A model generated the notes under the pieces. That model worked only from the letters and a program-made list of their open reading frames with translations, did not search any database and was not told the origin of the DNA. The position numbers and the translations under genes are program-made. From positions 1-64,000 of the forward strand of contig NZ_JAIOGQ010000006.1 of NCBI RefSeq assembly GCF_019904135.1: a DNA stretch of 64,000 nt, written 5' to 3'. Source of the DNA: Paenibacillus caui. GTDB lineage: Bacteria > Bacillota > Bacilli > Paenibacillales > Paenibacillaceae. This document shows positions 1 to 9,477 of this stretch, piece after piece; position 1 is the stretch's first letter; every line of letters starts with the position of its first letter.

Positions 1-182
1 TATTTTTCACCTGTTTGCTCGCAACCCGCATCTATCCATAACGAGAATAATCCGCTCCAAGCAAGAGCAGCTTGATTTTGACAGCGATTCTCTGGCTTCT
101 TAACCCTTAGAACTTTTCACTGTCCAGTGGCAATGAAATACAATTGTTATAATAGGCATACGCAACAATGGGAGGGACGACG

Positions 183-1244
183 ATGAACGAAGAAGCAAAA
201 TCTGCTGGATGGGATGCCATTGAACAGGCCATGTCCAGACTCTACGGAGATCAGGAGCCGAAACATTACGGCACGCTTATTCCATATATGCTGGGAGGAC
301 CCGATCCGCTCGACGGCATCAGCGCATACAAGGCGGAGCAGCCCTTTCCTCATTGGCATATTGTTACGTTCGGGTTTTCGGAGCTGTACGATAAAGAATC
401 GGACGATGACCAGCAAAGCGGATACGGATTTGAACTGACCTTTCGGCTTGCGCGCGAGGAAACGGAGGAAGAACCTCCGGCCTGGGCGCTGAACCTGCTG
501 CAAAATATGGGAAGATATGTTTTCAAGAGCGGGAACATCTTCCGGTCGGGCGATTACCTGGATGCCAACGGACCGATCTGCCTTGGATCCGATACAAAGC
601 TGACGGCGCTGGCATTTGCCCAGGACCCCGAGCTTCCGGAAGCGGACACGCCGAACGGGCGGGTGCAGTTTCTGCAAATGGTCGGCATTACGGGCTGCGA
701 ACTCGAAGCGATGCAGACGTGGAATACGCTCGGCATGCTGAAGGCTTGCGAGGAGCACATGCCCCGTTACATAACGGATCTGACGCGAGGTTCCTTCATG
801 CAGGAGCCTGCGATCACCGAAGCGGTGCAAAGAGGGATGGAACGGGACGGGTCTAGTACGGGCTTTTTATATGTGGATCAATTGGGCTGGGAGCCGGCCA
901 AGAAGCGTTTGCTCGGCAAGACCCCGGCTGCGCTCAGGCTAGGGGCCAAGCAGGCCGGGATCGTCGGCAAACTGCTGGCAGGCCGCATTTTGAAAGGAAA
1001 ATCGCTTTATATGACAGGTCCGGATATTCAGGTCGTTTTGGAGCCGGGGGAGAAAGCGGGCTTCGAAGAAGGGGAGGATGAGGTTCGTCTCAAGCTCGAT
1101 GAGGCGAGCGCCGTCGAGTTATCTCGGAAGCTGCTGCCGAAGGAAGGCACGATTGTGTTGTCGTCCTTTAAAGGGATGACCATTCAAATCGTCAAAACCT
1201 ATATTAAAGACCAGGACGGAAATGTCGTATCGATAATCGGCTAG
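183..1244 (+). CDS. Suppressor of fused (SUFU) domain protein
   Basis: This encodes a 353-residue cytoplasmic protein of the bacterial suppressor-of-fused family. Residues about 30-190 show the family pattern, including GGPDPLDGISAY near the N-terminus, then ALNLLQNMGRYVF and LTALAFAQDPEL. No signal peptide or membrane segment is visible. An ATG lies 15 bases upstream at 168, but the site GGGAGG (171-176) lies between the two and fits the ATG at 183. A TATAAT box sits at 148-153 without a good -35. In bacteria SUFU proteins are commonly immunity partners of contact-dependent or secreted toxins. Here the gene heads a run of other immunity-type genes with no toxin visible, so the immunity role is inferred from family and context. 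Confidence 0.85.
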   Translation: MNEEAKSAGWDAIEQAMSRLYGDQEPKHYGTLIPYMLGGPDPLDGISAYKAEQPFPHWHIVTFGFSELYDKESDDDQQSGYGFELTFRLAREETEEEPPAWALNLLQNMGRYVFKSGNIFRSGDYLDANGPICLGSDTKLTALAFAQDPELPEADTPNGRVQFLQMVGITGCELEAMQTWNTLGMLKACEEHMPRYITDLTRGSFMQEPAITEAVQRGMERDGSSTGFLYVDQLGWEPAKKRLLGKTPAALRLGAKQAGIVGKLLAGRILKGKSLYMTGPDIQVVLEPGEKAGFEEGEDEVRLKLDEASAVELSRKLLPKEGTIVLSSFKGMTIQIVKTYIKDQDGNVVSIIG

Positions 1245-1274
1245 CCAATGATGCCGTATAACAAGGAGAAGAAT

Positions 1275-1757
1275 ATGAGCCGTTATCCCATCGTCATTGA
1301 AGAATTTCATAATACACTTTTCAAGCTGAGAGGCATTACGGGTATCGAAAGCGGAGTCGAGAACCTGGAGCCGATCGATACGGACATGCTTGGGTACAGC
1401 GCGTGCGCCCATCTTCCCCACGCCGCCTTGCTGCGCACCGGCGGGGGGCTGAAGCAGGAAGTGCTGATCCAGTTTGAGCTTGCCTTCGACTATTCGCCGG
1501 ATAGCTTGCAATCCCTAGAGTTTTTGGCCTGGTTTGTCAGGGATTGCGCGCGGGGCGGAACGAAAGTCCAGCTTAGGCCCTTTGCTCTTCCGCCGGAAAC
1601 TCCCCTCGGAAGGCAGCTGGGAACGACGCTGAAATGGCATATGGACCTTTTTATCGATGGCATCGAAGAGAGCCTGGAGCCGGCCTTTGAAACGGTTCGC
1701 CGGCTTCATCATTCCATACAAACGGCGATCCAACTTTACAGTATCCCGCTGAAATGA
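1275..1757 (+). CDS. Hypothetical protein, possible immunity-type protein
   Basis: This 160-residue soluble protein has no signal peptide or membrane segment. The start at 1275 is chosen because AAGGAG (1263-1268) precedes it at good spacing; an earlier in-frame ATG at 1248 lies upstream of that site. It starts 30 bases after the SUFU gene, so the two are probably co-transcribed. I do not recognise the family. The middle part (SLEFLAWFVRDCARGG followed by a Pro-rich stretch) has a loose resemblance to the SUFU fold, which could mean a diverged second SUFU-like protein. The neighbourhood suggests an immunity role, but nothing in the sequence proves it. Confidence 0.65.
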   Translation: MSRYPIVIEEFHNTLFKLRGITGIESGVENLEPIDTDMLGYSACAHLPHAALLRTGGGLKQEVLIQFELAFDYSPDSLQSLEFLAWFVRDCARGGTKVQLRPFALPPETPLGRQLGTTLKWHMDLFIDGIEESLEPAFETVRRLHHSIQTAIQLYSIPLK

Positions 1758-1767
1758 TCAGGAAGGC

Positions 1768-1929
1768 TTTTGGAATAAAACATGGGAGGAGCACCTGCCA
1801 AAAGAACAATTGTACCGGATTCGCCGGAAGCTGGAGCAAGCGGCCAAAGCCGATCCGGAGTGCAAAGTATTCGGTGCCAGGGTCATCGGTACAAGCCTTA
1901 CCTTCCCGCTTGGTAGGAAGTTTGCTTGA
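1768..1929 (+). pseudogene. SMI1/KNR4 (SUKH) family remnant
   Basis: Read in the frame of position 1768, the translation begins FWNKTWEEHLPKEQLYRIRR and continues to a KVFGA motif, typical of the N-terminal third of SMI1/KNR4 (SUKH) immunity-type proteins. No start codon precedes it in frame. After KVFGA the expected HRYK continuation appears in another frame (about 1889-1901), so there is a frameshift, followed by stops in both frames. The remainder of the roughly 150-200 residue family protein is missing. This is a dead fragment between two intact immunity-type genes. The 70-residue open frame at 1754-1966 on the same strand is not the coding frame. Confidence 0.65.
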
Positions 1930-1970
1930 CCGCTCGCTCAAGGAAATGAGGAAAGGATTGGCCTAAAGTC

Positions 1971-2684
1971 ATGAATTGGACGGAGATCAGTAAGGCGAAA
2001 GATTTTGAAGCGGTTCGCATGGCGGCCACAGAGCTCGACGTCAATGAACGGGACGAACGCGGCCGGACGCCGCTCATGCTGCTGTTGACGAATCACATGC
2101 CGGTCCAGGCCATTGATCTGCTCATCGAGCGGGGAGCCGACCTTGAGGCAGAGGACAAGCTTGGAGATACGGCACTGAAGAAAGCGGTCAAATTCCAGCA
2201 GAAGGAAGCGATCGTAAAGCTGATCGAGGCAGGCGCCAAGCTCGATTCGCCGCACGGCATTTTGGCTACGGCCTGGAATTTGGCTCGCGGCCGCAGCAAG
2301 GAGATCGCCGACCTGCTGTTGGGGACGACCGGAGCGGTCCGACTGACACTGACGGCTGAAGAGCAGGATACGCTGGACGATATCGTATATGAGCAATCCA
2401 TACAGGCGATGTGCCGCAAAATCAGCCGGCCGGACTCCCCTGTCCTGCTGCATGCCGTCGTGAACAGCTACAATTGGGATAACGGCCCGGAGCCGATGCT
2501 CGCCGCATTCTGGAATCCGGCCTGCCCGGAAATTACGCTGCTGGATATGTACGACCTGCTGGATGGGGATTACTGGCTGGAGCATGACTTGGTGGAGCTT
2601 GAAGAGTCCGGGGAGAACACACGCTGGAGGGAGCTTGCCGATGGGCTGCAGGAAAGATTGAACCGATCCCGGAAGGAGTCATAA
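1971..2684 (+). CDS. Ankyrin-repeat protein with DUF4274 domain
   Basis: This 237-residue cytoplasmic protein has N-terminal ankyrin repeats. The clearest are around residues 31-61 (GRTPLMLLL, then LLIERGADLEA) and 64-92 (GDTALKKAV, then IEAGAKLD). The C-terminal half carries a DUF4274-type segment marked by SYNWDNGPEP (about residues 166-175). An AAAGGA site precedes the ATG. Ankyrin-DUF4274 proteins of this size are frequent in polymorphic-toxin immunity loci, and neighbours on both sides are immunity-type genes or fragments. The role is inferred; a general ankyrin scaffold is the alternative. Confidence 0.85.
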   Translation: MNWTEISKAKDFEAVRMAATELDVNERDERGRTPLMLLLTNHMPVQAIDLLIERGADLEAEDKLGDTALKKAVKFQQKEAIVKLIEAGAKLDSPHGILATAWNLARGRSKEIADLLLGTTGAVRLTLTAEEQDTLDDIVYEQSIQAMCRKISRPDSPVLLHAVVNSYNWDNGPEPMLAAFWNPACPEITLLDMYDLLDGDYWLEHDLVELEESGENTRWRELADGLQERLNRSRKES

Positions 2685-2706
2685 GGAAATGCGCAATGGC
2701 GCTGCA

Positions 2707-3336
2707 ATGGCAGAATAGTTAAGTCAACTGAAGTCAGAATGTGACCGTGCTTCGGAATTCATCGGTATTTCGATTTATGCTCTGGAGGAGCTGGAACGCG
2801 AACAGATCGGCTACAGCATGGATGTTGAGGGCAATCGCTTGGTCTCGGATGAAGAAGGGGCCTGGCAGCCGGGATGGATCGTCATCGGCTGTGTCGAGCT
2901 CACCGGGGACCCGATCATTGTGGATACTCGCGAAGCCGGACAGCCTGTTGCCTGCCTTATGCACGGCATGGAGGAATGGGATGCGGGCAGCTATATCGCC
3001 GGCTCGATCGGACAATGCAAGGACGCAATAGCCAAGGTCAGGCTTTTGATGACATGCAAAGAACCGGAGCGGACGAATGTGCCCGTCGCCTGCGCCGATT
3101 TGGACGCTGTTGTCGCGGAGATTGCGGAGGCAGACGAATACGCCCATGCGGATGCCTGGAAAGCCCTGCTCGCACCGAGCTACCGATCCGCACGGCAACA
3201 GGAAGAGGCTTTGATCCGGAAAATCAAGTCGATGAGCGAGCAAGGAATGAAATTAAAGGACATTGCGGATGCCCTCCAAATCCCTTTGAAGCAGGCGTAC
3301 AGCTATTTGAGACAAGCGAAAAACAAGGCGGACTAG
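2707..3336 (+). pseudogene. SMI1/KNR4-like protein with early stop codon
   Basis: One frame is open from 2719 to 3336. It resembles a SMI1/KNR4-type protein: FIGISIYALEELEREQ near its start, then GWIVIGCVELTGDPIIVDT and CLMHGMEEWD. A C-terminal tail (ALIRKIKSMSEQGMKLKDIA onward) looks like a helix-turn-helix. An ATG at 2707 lies in this frame but is followed three codons later by TAG (2716-2718), and no ATG, GTG or TTG follows until 2818. The gene therefore appears broken by a nonsense change, or starts at 2818 as a shortened 172-residue protein. I favour a pseudogene because the N-terminal similarity lies upstream of 2818. Confidence 0.55.
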
Positions 3337-3380
3337 GGCATTGAGCAGCTAATGATTGCAGCCAGGAATGCAACAAGGCC

Positions 3381-3660
3381 GGGAGGCATCGGGAAACTTT
3401 GGACTTGCTCGGCCCGATATGGAATGCGGACTTCAGGAACCCGGAAGATCCGGCGCTGTGGCCAACGTCCGAACATTATTTTCAAGCCATGAAGTTTGCA
3501 GGTTCAAAGCATGATGTCTACGGGCAATTGTCTTTTAGTCGAACCTACATCCAACGATTCCTTCTGGGCTGACAATGGGGATGGAACCGGACGTAATATG
3601 CTCGGCCAGATTATGTTGGAAGTTCGAATCGAACAGGAGGTCGCCGGATCGGGAAAAATT
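3381..3660 (+). pseudogene. NADAR-domain (DUF1768) remnant
   Basis: In the frame of 3381 the translation includes LDLLGPIWNADFRN and the NADAR hallmark WPTSEHYFQAMKFAG, ending at a stop at 3570-3572. The next conserved piece of the family, NGDGTGRNMLGQIMLEVR, is found in a different frame at about 3571-3630. The domain is therefore split by a frameshift, and no N-terminal part or start is present. NADAR enzymes act on ADP-ribose and nicotinamide conjugates and often occur in toxin-antitoxin or phage-conflict loci. This fragment sits at the end of the immunity-type run. Confidence 0.65.
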
Positions 3661-3707
3661 GCGGTTATTCGACTCTCGTTTCCCATAGCTTACAGTCTTA
3701 TCCCCTG

Positions 3708-4622
3708 TTACATCATTTGGCTTAAAGTCTTGGCCTGAACATCTAACTTGCCAACGGCTTCACCAATGCGTGCAAACTCATCGAGTGCTTGCTGAATTTG
3801 GCTTTGACTATTGAGAATTGCTTTCTGAGAGGTCTTCGTTCCCTCACTGACTCTATCAACATGCTTGAAAATCTTCTCAACGGTGGCTTGAATTTCTAAT
3901 GTTGCTTCTTGTACGTTATTCGCTAACTTCCTTACTTCGGTTGCTACAACATTAAAGCCGCGTCCATGATCCCCGGCGTGTGCCGCTTCAATTGCCGCAT
4001 TTAAGGCGAGTAGATTGGTTTGCGATGCAAAATCCCTAATCGTCTGCACAATGCGATGAACAGCAAGGCTCTGTTGTTCCAAGTCTTGAAGATCATTCAA
4101 GTTACTCTCATTGTCGTTCACCACACGGTCAATTGCCAAGGCTACTTGTTGATTGCGTGATATGCCTTCTTCTGTACGTATAAGCAACTCTTCCGACATT
4201 TCTCGTAACTCGGTTGTTACTTGTACTGTGGCAGTTTCGCGTTCAGTTATGTCTGTTGCCACCTTCAGGGCTGCCACTACTTTACCATTCTCATCTTGAA
4301 TTGGCATATACGTGGCTTCAAGATTAAGCATACTTCTGTCCTTAGTCACACGAACGATTTTCTCTTGAAATTTGTTACCCTTTCTAAGGTTATTCCACAA
4401 CGACTCATACTCTGAACTGTTGACAAATTCTGCGGTACAAAATTGCCGATGGTGCATTCCTTCCAACTCGGACATTTGGTAGCCCATCGCATGAGCAAAA
4501 TTCTCATTTGCCCAAAGTACTTCGCCCTGAATATTAAATTCAATCATCGCAAGCGATTGCTCCAGTGCGGCTAATACAGATTTTTCATTTAGCACTTGTG
4601 TTGTTTGTATTTTAAATGACAT
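3708..4622 (-). CDS. Soluble PAS-containing methyl-accepting chemotaxis protein
   Basis: This 304-residue protein has an N-terminal PAS domain (about residues 15-130, ending in the PAC-like VATDITERE) and a short C-terminal chemoreceptor signalling domain. The conserved hairpin tip is seen at residues 203-223 ([15 protein letters not shown], then RGF). No transmembrane segment or signal peptide is present, so it is a cytoplasmic receptor of the general size of Bacillus YfmS. It would sense an intracellular or redox-type signal through PAS and pass it to CheA/CheW; the ligand is unknown. AAGGAAG precedes the ATG on the minus strand. It stands alone, with no other chemotaxis gene in the window. 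Confidence 0.9.
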   Translation of the reverse strand: MSFKIQTTQVLNEKSVLAALEQSLAMIEFNIQGEVLWANENFAHAMGYQMSELEGMHHRQFCTAEFVNSSEYESLWNNLRKGNKFQEKIVRVTKDRSMLNLEATYMPIQDENGKVVAALKVATDITERETATVQVTTELREMSEELLIRTEEGISRNQQVALAIDRVVNDNESNLNDLQDLEQQSLAVHRIVQTIRDFASQTNLLALNAAIEAAHAGDHGRGFNVVATEVRKLANNVQEATLEIQATVEKIFKHVDRVSEGTKTSQKAILNSQSQIQQALDEFARIGEAVGKLDVQAKTLSQMM

Positions 4623-5116
4623 TTTACACTTCCTTGTCGAATTAATTGGGCAATATTCCTTTCCAATTTATTCTATAATAATTTCCGCGTGGTTAGAAGT
4701 TACAAACTTCGCTATTTTGTGTCAAATTTCGATTTTGTTAGTTAGAGGACAAATGTAACTCTTAACGTGCTTTCGGATCACATATTCTTATAACGAAGAG
4801 AGTTGAAGAGTAGGTAAATTATTAGCCATATTCAAAAAAGAGAATCCGAAGAATACGGAGGTACTGAGAAAGTCTTCCACAAAACCGCAGCGAAAAAAAT
4901 CCCATCTTGAGTAAATTTAAATCGGCAAAATACATATCCATGATCTCTTTTACCATGAGATGCAGATTCAGCATTGATCCTGAGCTTCGTAAAATTCATT
5001 CCGACGAGATGATAGTCTATGATGTAGAGCTATCCGAATTTATTAAGGAATCGCGGTCTAAAAAACGTCAACAATGATATAATGAAAATTAAAGCAGGGA
5101 GGGGAGACAGGCGGAT
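4623..5116. other. Intergenic stretch with one doubtful short reading frame
   Basis: No recognisable gene. One plus-strand frame (ATG at 4940 to stop at 5077, about 45 codons, ending in a basic tail) is open but has no ribosome site and no family I recognise. It may be another decayed fragment, since it directly precedes the broken Fic gene. Confidence 0.4.
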
Positions 5117-5420
5117 ATGGACTTTGGTACAATAGACCAATTAAAAAGGGAATTAGATACGCTAAGGCCTTTACCGGCAGCCGCTCTTAGAAATCTGGAA
5201 GAGGTCTACCGTATAGAGTGGACTTACATCCAATGCCATTGAAGGAAATACACTAACCCTCCTTGAAACCAAGTTTGTTCTGGAAGAAGGTTTGACAATA
5301 GCCGGCAAAAAGCTGCGCGAGCATTTTGAGGTTATCAATCATTCAGAAGCCATTGATTATGTACAGGATATAGTACATAGAAATATAGAATTGACTGAGA
5401 GAGATATATTGGTGCGGTAA
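5117..5420 (+). pseudogene. Fic-family protein N-terminal remnant, frameshifted
   Basis: A good ribosome site (GGGAGGGGAG) precedes an ATG at 5117. The translation (MDFGTIDQLKRELDTLRPLP, then EEVYRIEWTY) is the usual start of a Fic protein. Directly after EWTY the frame shifts, and the family motif SNAIEGNTLTLLET continues in another frame, followed by LREHFEVINHSEAIDYV. A stop at 5418-5420 ends it before the catalytic HPFxxGNGR region, which is absent. The gene is dead twice over, by a small indel near 5224-5234 and by loss of the catalytic C-terminus. Confidence 0.75.
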
Positions 5421-5578
5421 AGTGAGTAAGCTTCTTACAGATGACTTCGGTTTGATTCGAGGTTATCTGTTTTTTTATATTTTTTTACATTCATTTAACA
5501 CAATTTGGATTTCCGTTTATACCCATTTGATATATTAACTTTGCTAGGCATAATTTCTGAAGGGGGAACTATATAAAT

Positions 5579-7042
5579 ATGAAACGAAATTGGATGATCG
5601 CAAGTCTCGCTTCCATCCTGATTTTATCGGCACCCGGAACTTCGCTGCACGCGGCTGGCAATGAAATAACGGCCAATGTCGCTGACGACGTGCAGTATAC
5701 CTGGAATGGAACGGAAATGACGCCAGGTGCGCCGGCTGTGGATGTTAACGGGCGTCTATATATGCCGATTCGCGCACTTGCCGAGGTGCTCGGGAAATAC
5801 GTGGATTGGGATGCGGCTTCGAAAAAAGTTATCCTGACGGACAAACCCCAGTTGCTCGGCAAATATGAACTGAAGGCGAAAGACTTGGCGGAAGGCATCA
5901 AAATGGGCGTTGGTTCTTCGTTGACTCATCTGCCCGGAGATCCTGATAACGTCTTCTATTCCACGGCAGACCGCGGGCCCAACGGTCAGGTGGAAGTGGA
6001 CGGCGAAGAGCGCCGCACCTTCCCGCTCGCTTCCTACACGCCTTCGATTTACAAAATCCAGGTGAATGATGGCGAGATCAAGATTTTAGAGACCATCCCG
6101 CTTAAAGTGAACGGCGTCGACCCGGTGTCCAAGACGGCGAATATCACCGGTTTGCCGAATGTTGCTTCCCGGGACGAGGTCCCTTACGACACGGAAGCGA
6201 AAAATTTGCTTGGCTATGATCCGTACGGAGTGGATATTGAGGGAATAGGCTATAACCCGAATGACGATACATTCTGGATCTCGGAGGAATACGGCCCGAG
6301 TATCATACAGGTCAAACGCGACGGAACGATCCTGCAGCGCATCGTCCCCGCCGGGATGAAGGCGATGCTGGACTCTCCGGCCATCCCGTTGGTCGAATCG
6401 ATTCCAGGAGTTTATCTGGATCGCCGCAAGAATCGCGGCATGGAGGCGCTCAGCATTACGCCGGACGGCAAGTGGATGTTCGCCGCAATGCAAAGCCCGC
6501 TCCGCAATCCGGATAAGAAGACGGACAATTCGCGGGCACTGCGGATTTTGAAGTTCGATTTGAGCACGCTGAAGGCAGTCGCCGAATACGCATATCTGAC
6601 TGAAGACGCAGCTCAGTTTAAGGATCTGAAGCAGTCGGATATCGTGATTTCCGATCTGGTCGCCGTGAGCGAGCATACGCTGCTGATCGATGAACGCGAT
6701 AAGAACGCCGGCGATGCCGCTCAGTTGAAGAAGATTTACTTGACGGACTTGAAGGGGGCCACCAATCTTCTCGGTAAATTTGACGACCCGAAACAGGCAG
6801 GCAAAACATTGGAGCAAATGACGGTGGCCGAAATGACCAAAGCCGGGATCAAGACGCCGGTAAAGAGTACCGTGCTCGATGCGGTGGAATTTGGTTTCCC
6901 GTATGAAAAAATCGAAGGCTTGTCTCTAGTGGGCGGCAATCTGCTGACGATTGTCAACGACAACGATTTTGGCGTAGGAAGTACGGAGCAAGGAAATGGG
7001 ACGATCCTCTGGCAATTCAAACTTCCGTATTCGATCAAATAA
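5579..7042 (+). CDS. Secreted phytase-like/esterase-like protein with copper amine oxidase N-like domain
   Basis: This 487-residue protein has a signal peptide (MKRNWMIASLASILILSAPG) with likely cleavage near LHAAG. Residues about 30-85 form a copper-amine-oxidase-N-like stalk domain (RLYMPIRALAEVLG), a wall-associated module common in Paenibacillus. The remainder is a phytase-like beta-propeller domain, with DIEGIGYNPNDDTFWISEEYG and RGMEALSITPDGKWMF as markers and an acidic, calcium-site-like character. The protein likely acts outside the cell on a phosphoester or ester substrate, which cannot be named from sequence. A GGGGG site precedes the ATG. It is a single-gene unit followed by a strong terminator. 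Confidence 0.85.
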   Translation: MKRNWMIASLASILILSAPGTSLHAAGNEITANVADDVQYTWNGTEMTPGAPAVDVNGRLYMPIRALAEVLGKYVDWDAASKKVILTDKPQLLGKYELKAKDLAEGIKMGVGSSLTHLPGDPDNVFYSTADRGPNGQVEVDGEERRTFPLASYTPSIYKIQVNDGEIKILETIPLKVNGVDPVSKTANITGLPNVASRDEVPYDTEAKNLLGYDPYGVDIEGIGYNPNDDTFWISEEYGPSIIQVKRDGTILQRIVPAGMKAMLDSPAIPLVESIPGVYLDRRKNRGMEALSITPDGKWMFAAMQSPLRNPDKKTDNSRALRILKFDLSTLKAVAEYAYLTEDAAQFKDLKQSDIVISDLVAVSEHTLLIDERDKNAGDAAQLKKIYLTDLKGATNLLGKFDDPKQAGKTLEQMTVAEMTKAGIKTPVKSTVLDAVEFGFPYEKIEGLSLVGGNLLTIVNDNDFGVGSTEQGNGTILWQFKLPYSIK

Positions 7043-7152
7043 GCAAATGTGCCCGCAAGTTTGGGGATGGATGTCCATTTTGATTTCACTGGATTCCGAT
7101 ACAGGGAAAAGCCGTACGGATTACGAACAGTTATATTATACCCTACAGTTTT

Positions 7153-7191
7153 AAAACACTTGTTAATTAAACAGGTGTTTTATTTTTTTTT
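7153..7191 (+). terminator. Rho-independent terminator
   Basis: Ten-base stem AAAACACTTG / CAGGTGTTTT (one G-U pair) with a 9-base AT loop and a following T run. It lies 110 bases after the phytase-like gene and just before the P450 promoter. Confidence 0.8.
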
Positions 7192-7202
7192 CCAAAAAAA
7201 GG

Positions 7203-7253
7203 TTGACGATACTTTAATTAAATAATAATATTTCATTGAACGGTCGGTGAACA
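7203..7253 (+). promoter_or_regulatory. Sigma-A promoter of the P450 gene with possible TetR operator
   Basis: TTGACG (7203-7208), a 17-base spacer and TAATAT (7226-7231) form a good promoter. Immediately downstream, GAACGGTCGGTGAAC lies over the expected transcription start. Its GGTCGGT core resembles the half-sites used by many TetR-family repressors, and a TetR gene follows the P450. The operator assignment is an inference. Confidence 0.55.
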
Positions 7254-7348
7254 TTATGGCAAATGATATGCTTTAGACCGCTTCAATAGGTTGGTTGTTG
7301 AATCGTTCGCTTAAAAAAGATTGGCAAATTGAAAGGAGGAACGTTTTA

Positions 7349-8542
<1,194 letters not shown>

Positions 8543-8615
8543 AATAAATAAACCCGTTGACAATCACCGAAAAGACAGATAACATTTTCACTAAATATGA
8601 GGTGAATGGATAAAG

Positions 8616-9251
8616 ATGGGTTCTACGGAAAAGGAAAGACTGACAAGCCGGGAGTTGCAAGCCGCTGAACGCAGACACCAGCTGCTGGAGGCTGCAAAGG
8701 AGCTTTTTGCCAATAAGGGGTTCCACAATACCTCAACGAAAGAAATCAACCGGACGATCGGAATGGCTGACGGACTCATCTATCATTACTTTCCGAAAGG
8801 GAAGCTCGAAATCCTTCATACGATCGTTCAGGAATCGACCAAAGGAAGACTTCAGAATATCGTAGAGGCGATCAAGGAAACTGACGATCAAATTCCGATT
8901 CGGGATAAGCTGCTCAATATCGCCAAGACAATCGCTGAGGATGCTCACCGTGACCGGAAGCTTCTTATCATATTGATACGGGAACAACCGTCGTTATTGG
9001 ATAAACATTTGGAGTGGCTTCCGCAGGCGTTTGAGGCTATTATTTCCCATCTTTCCTCCCTGTTGGACAAGAGAGTTCTGAAGGGGGAACTTCGCCAGGT
9101 TAACTGCAGACTGATGGCCCGGCAGTTCCTCAGTACCATACAGAGTCTCATTATCGAACAGGGGTTTCTGGGTAATTCAAGCCGGGATCATTCCGAGTTT
9201 GATCGCGAGCTGACTGAAATGGTCGATTTTCTGCTGGAATGCTGGCGTTAA
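8616..9251 (+). CDS. TetR/AcrR family transcriptional regulator
   Basis: This 211-residue regulator has an N-terminal helix-turn-helix (about residues 15-60: LLEAAKELFANKGF, then TSTKEINRTIGMADGLIYHY) and a C-terminal ligand-binding helical domain. The first conserved block is typical TetR. GAGGTG precedes the ATG by about 11 bases. It lies immediately downstream of the P450 gene in the same orientation and is probably co-transcribed, which fits an autoregulated repressor of the P450 promoter. The inducer is unknown. Confidence 0.92.
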   Translation: MGSTEKERLTSRELQAAERRHQLLEAAKELFANKGFHNTSTKEINRTIGMADGLIYHYFPKGKLEILHTIVQESTKGRLQNIVEAIKETDDQIPIRDKLLNIAKTIAEDAHRDRKLLIILIREQPSLLDKHLEWLPQAFEAIISHLSSLLDKRVLKGELRQVNCRLMARQFLSTIQSLIIEQGFLGNSSRDHSEFDRELTEMVDFLLECWR

Positions 9252-9297
9252 AGAACTTCCGCTCTGAAGATTAAGCATAACCGTATTTCGAAAAATG

Positions 9298-9336
9298 ACC
9301 CGGCCAGGGATACTGCATCTCTGGCCGGGTTGTTTC
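9298..9336 (+). terminator. Rho-independent terminator after the TetR gene
   Basis: A strong GC-rich stem, ACCCGGCCAG pairing with CTGGCCGGGT and extended by GAT/ATC inside, with a small loop, followed by TGTTT. It closes the P450-TetR unit. Confidence 0.8.
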
Positions 9337-9477
9337 GTCTACGGCGCAGCCGCTCCTGACTCCATCGAAAAAGGAGAGCGTACGGGTAAGGATGAAACTT
9401 GACAAAAGTATAATCTGGCGACTGTTTATTACCGATAATAATGTAATGTAACAAAGCGACACCTACGAAGGGAATTT

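Noticed and set aside
1754..1966. 70-codon plus-strand frame
   Set aside because: The family-like residues (SMI1/KNR4) are in another frame; this frame has no recognisable content.
3496..3738. 80-codon plus-strand frame as a separate gene
   Set aside because: Its first part is the second half of the broken NADAR domain and the rest is read-through.
6086..6817. Long minus-strand frame opposite the phytase-like gene
   Set aside because: Shadow of a well-supported gene with domain matches on the plus strand.
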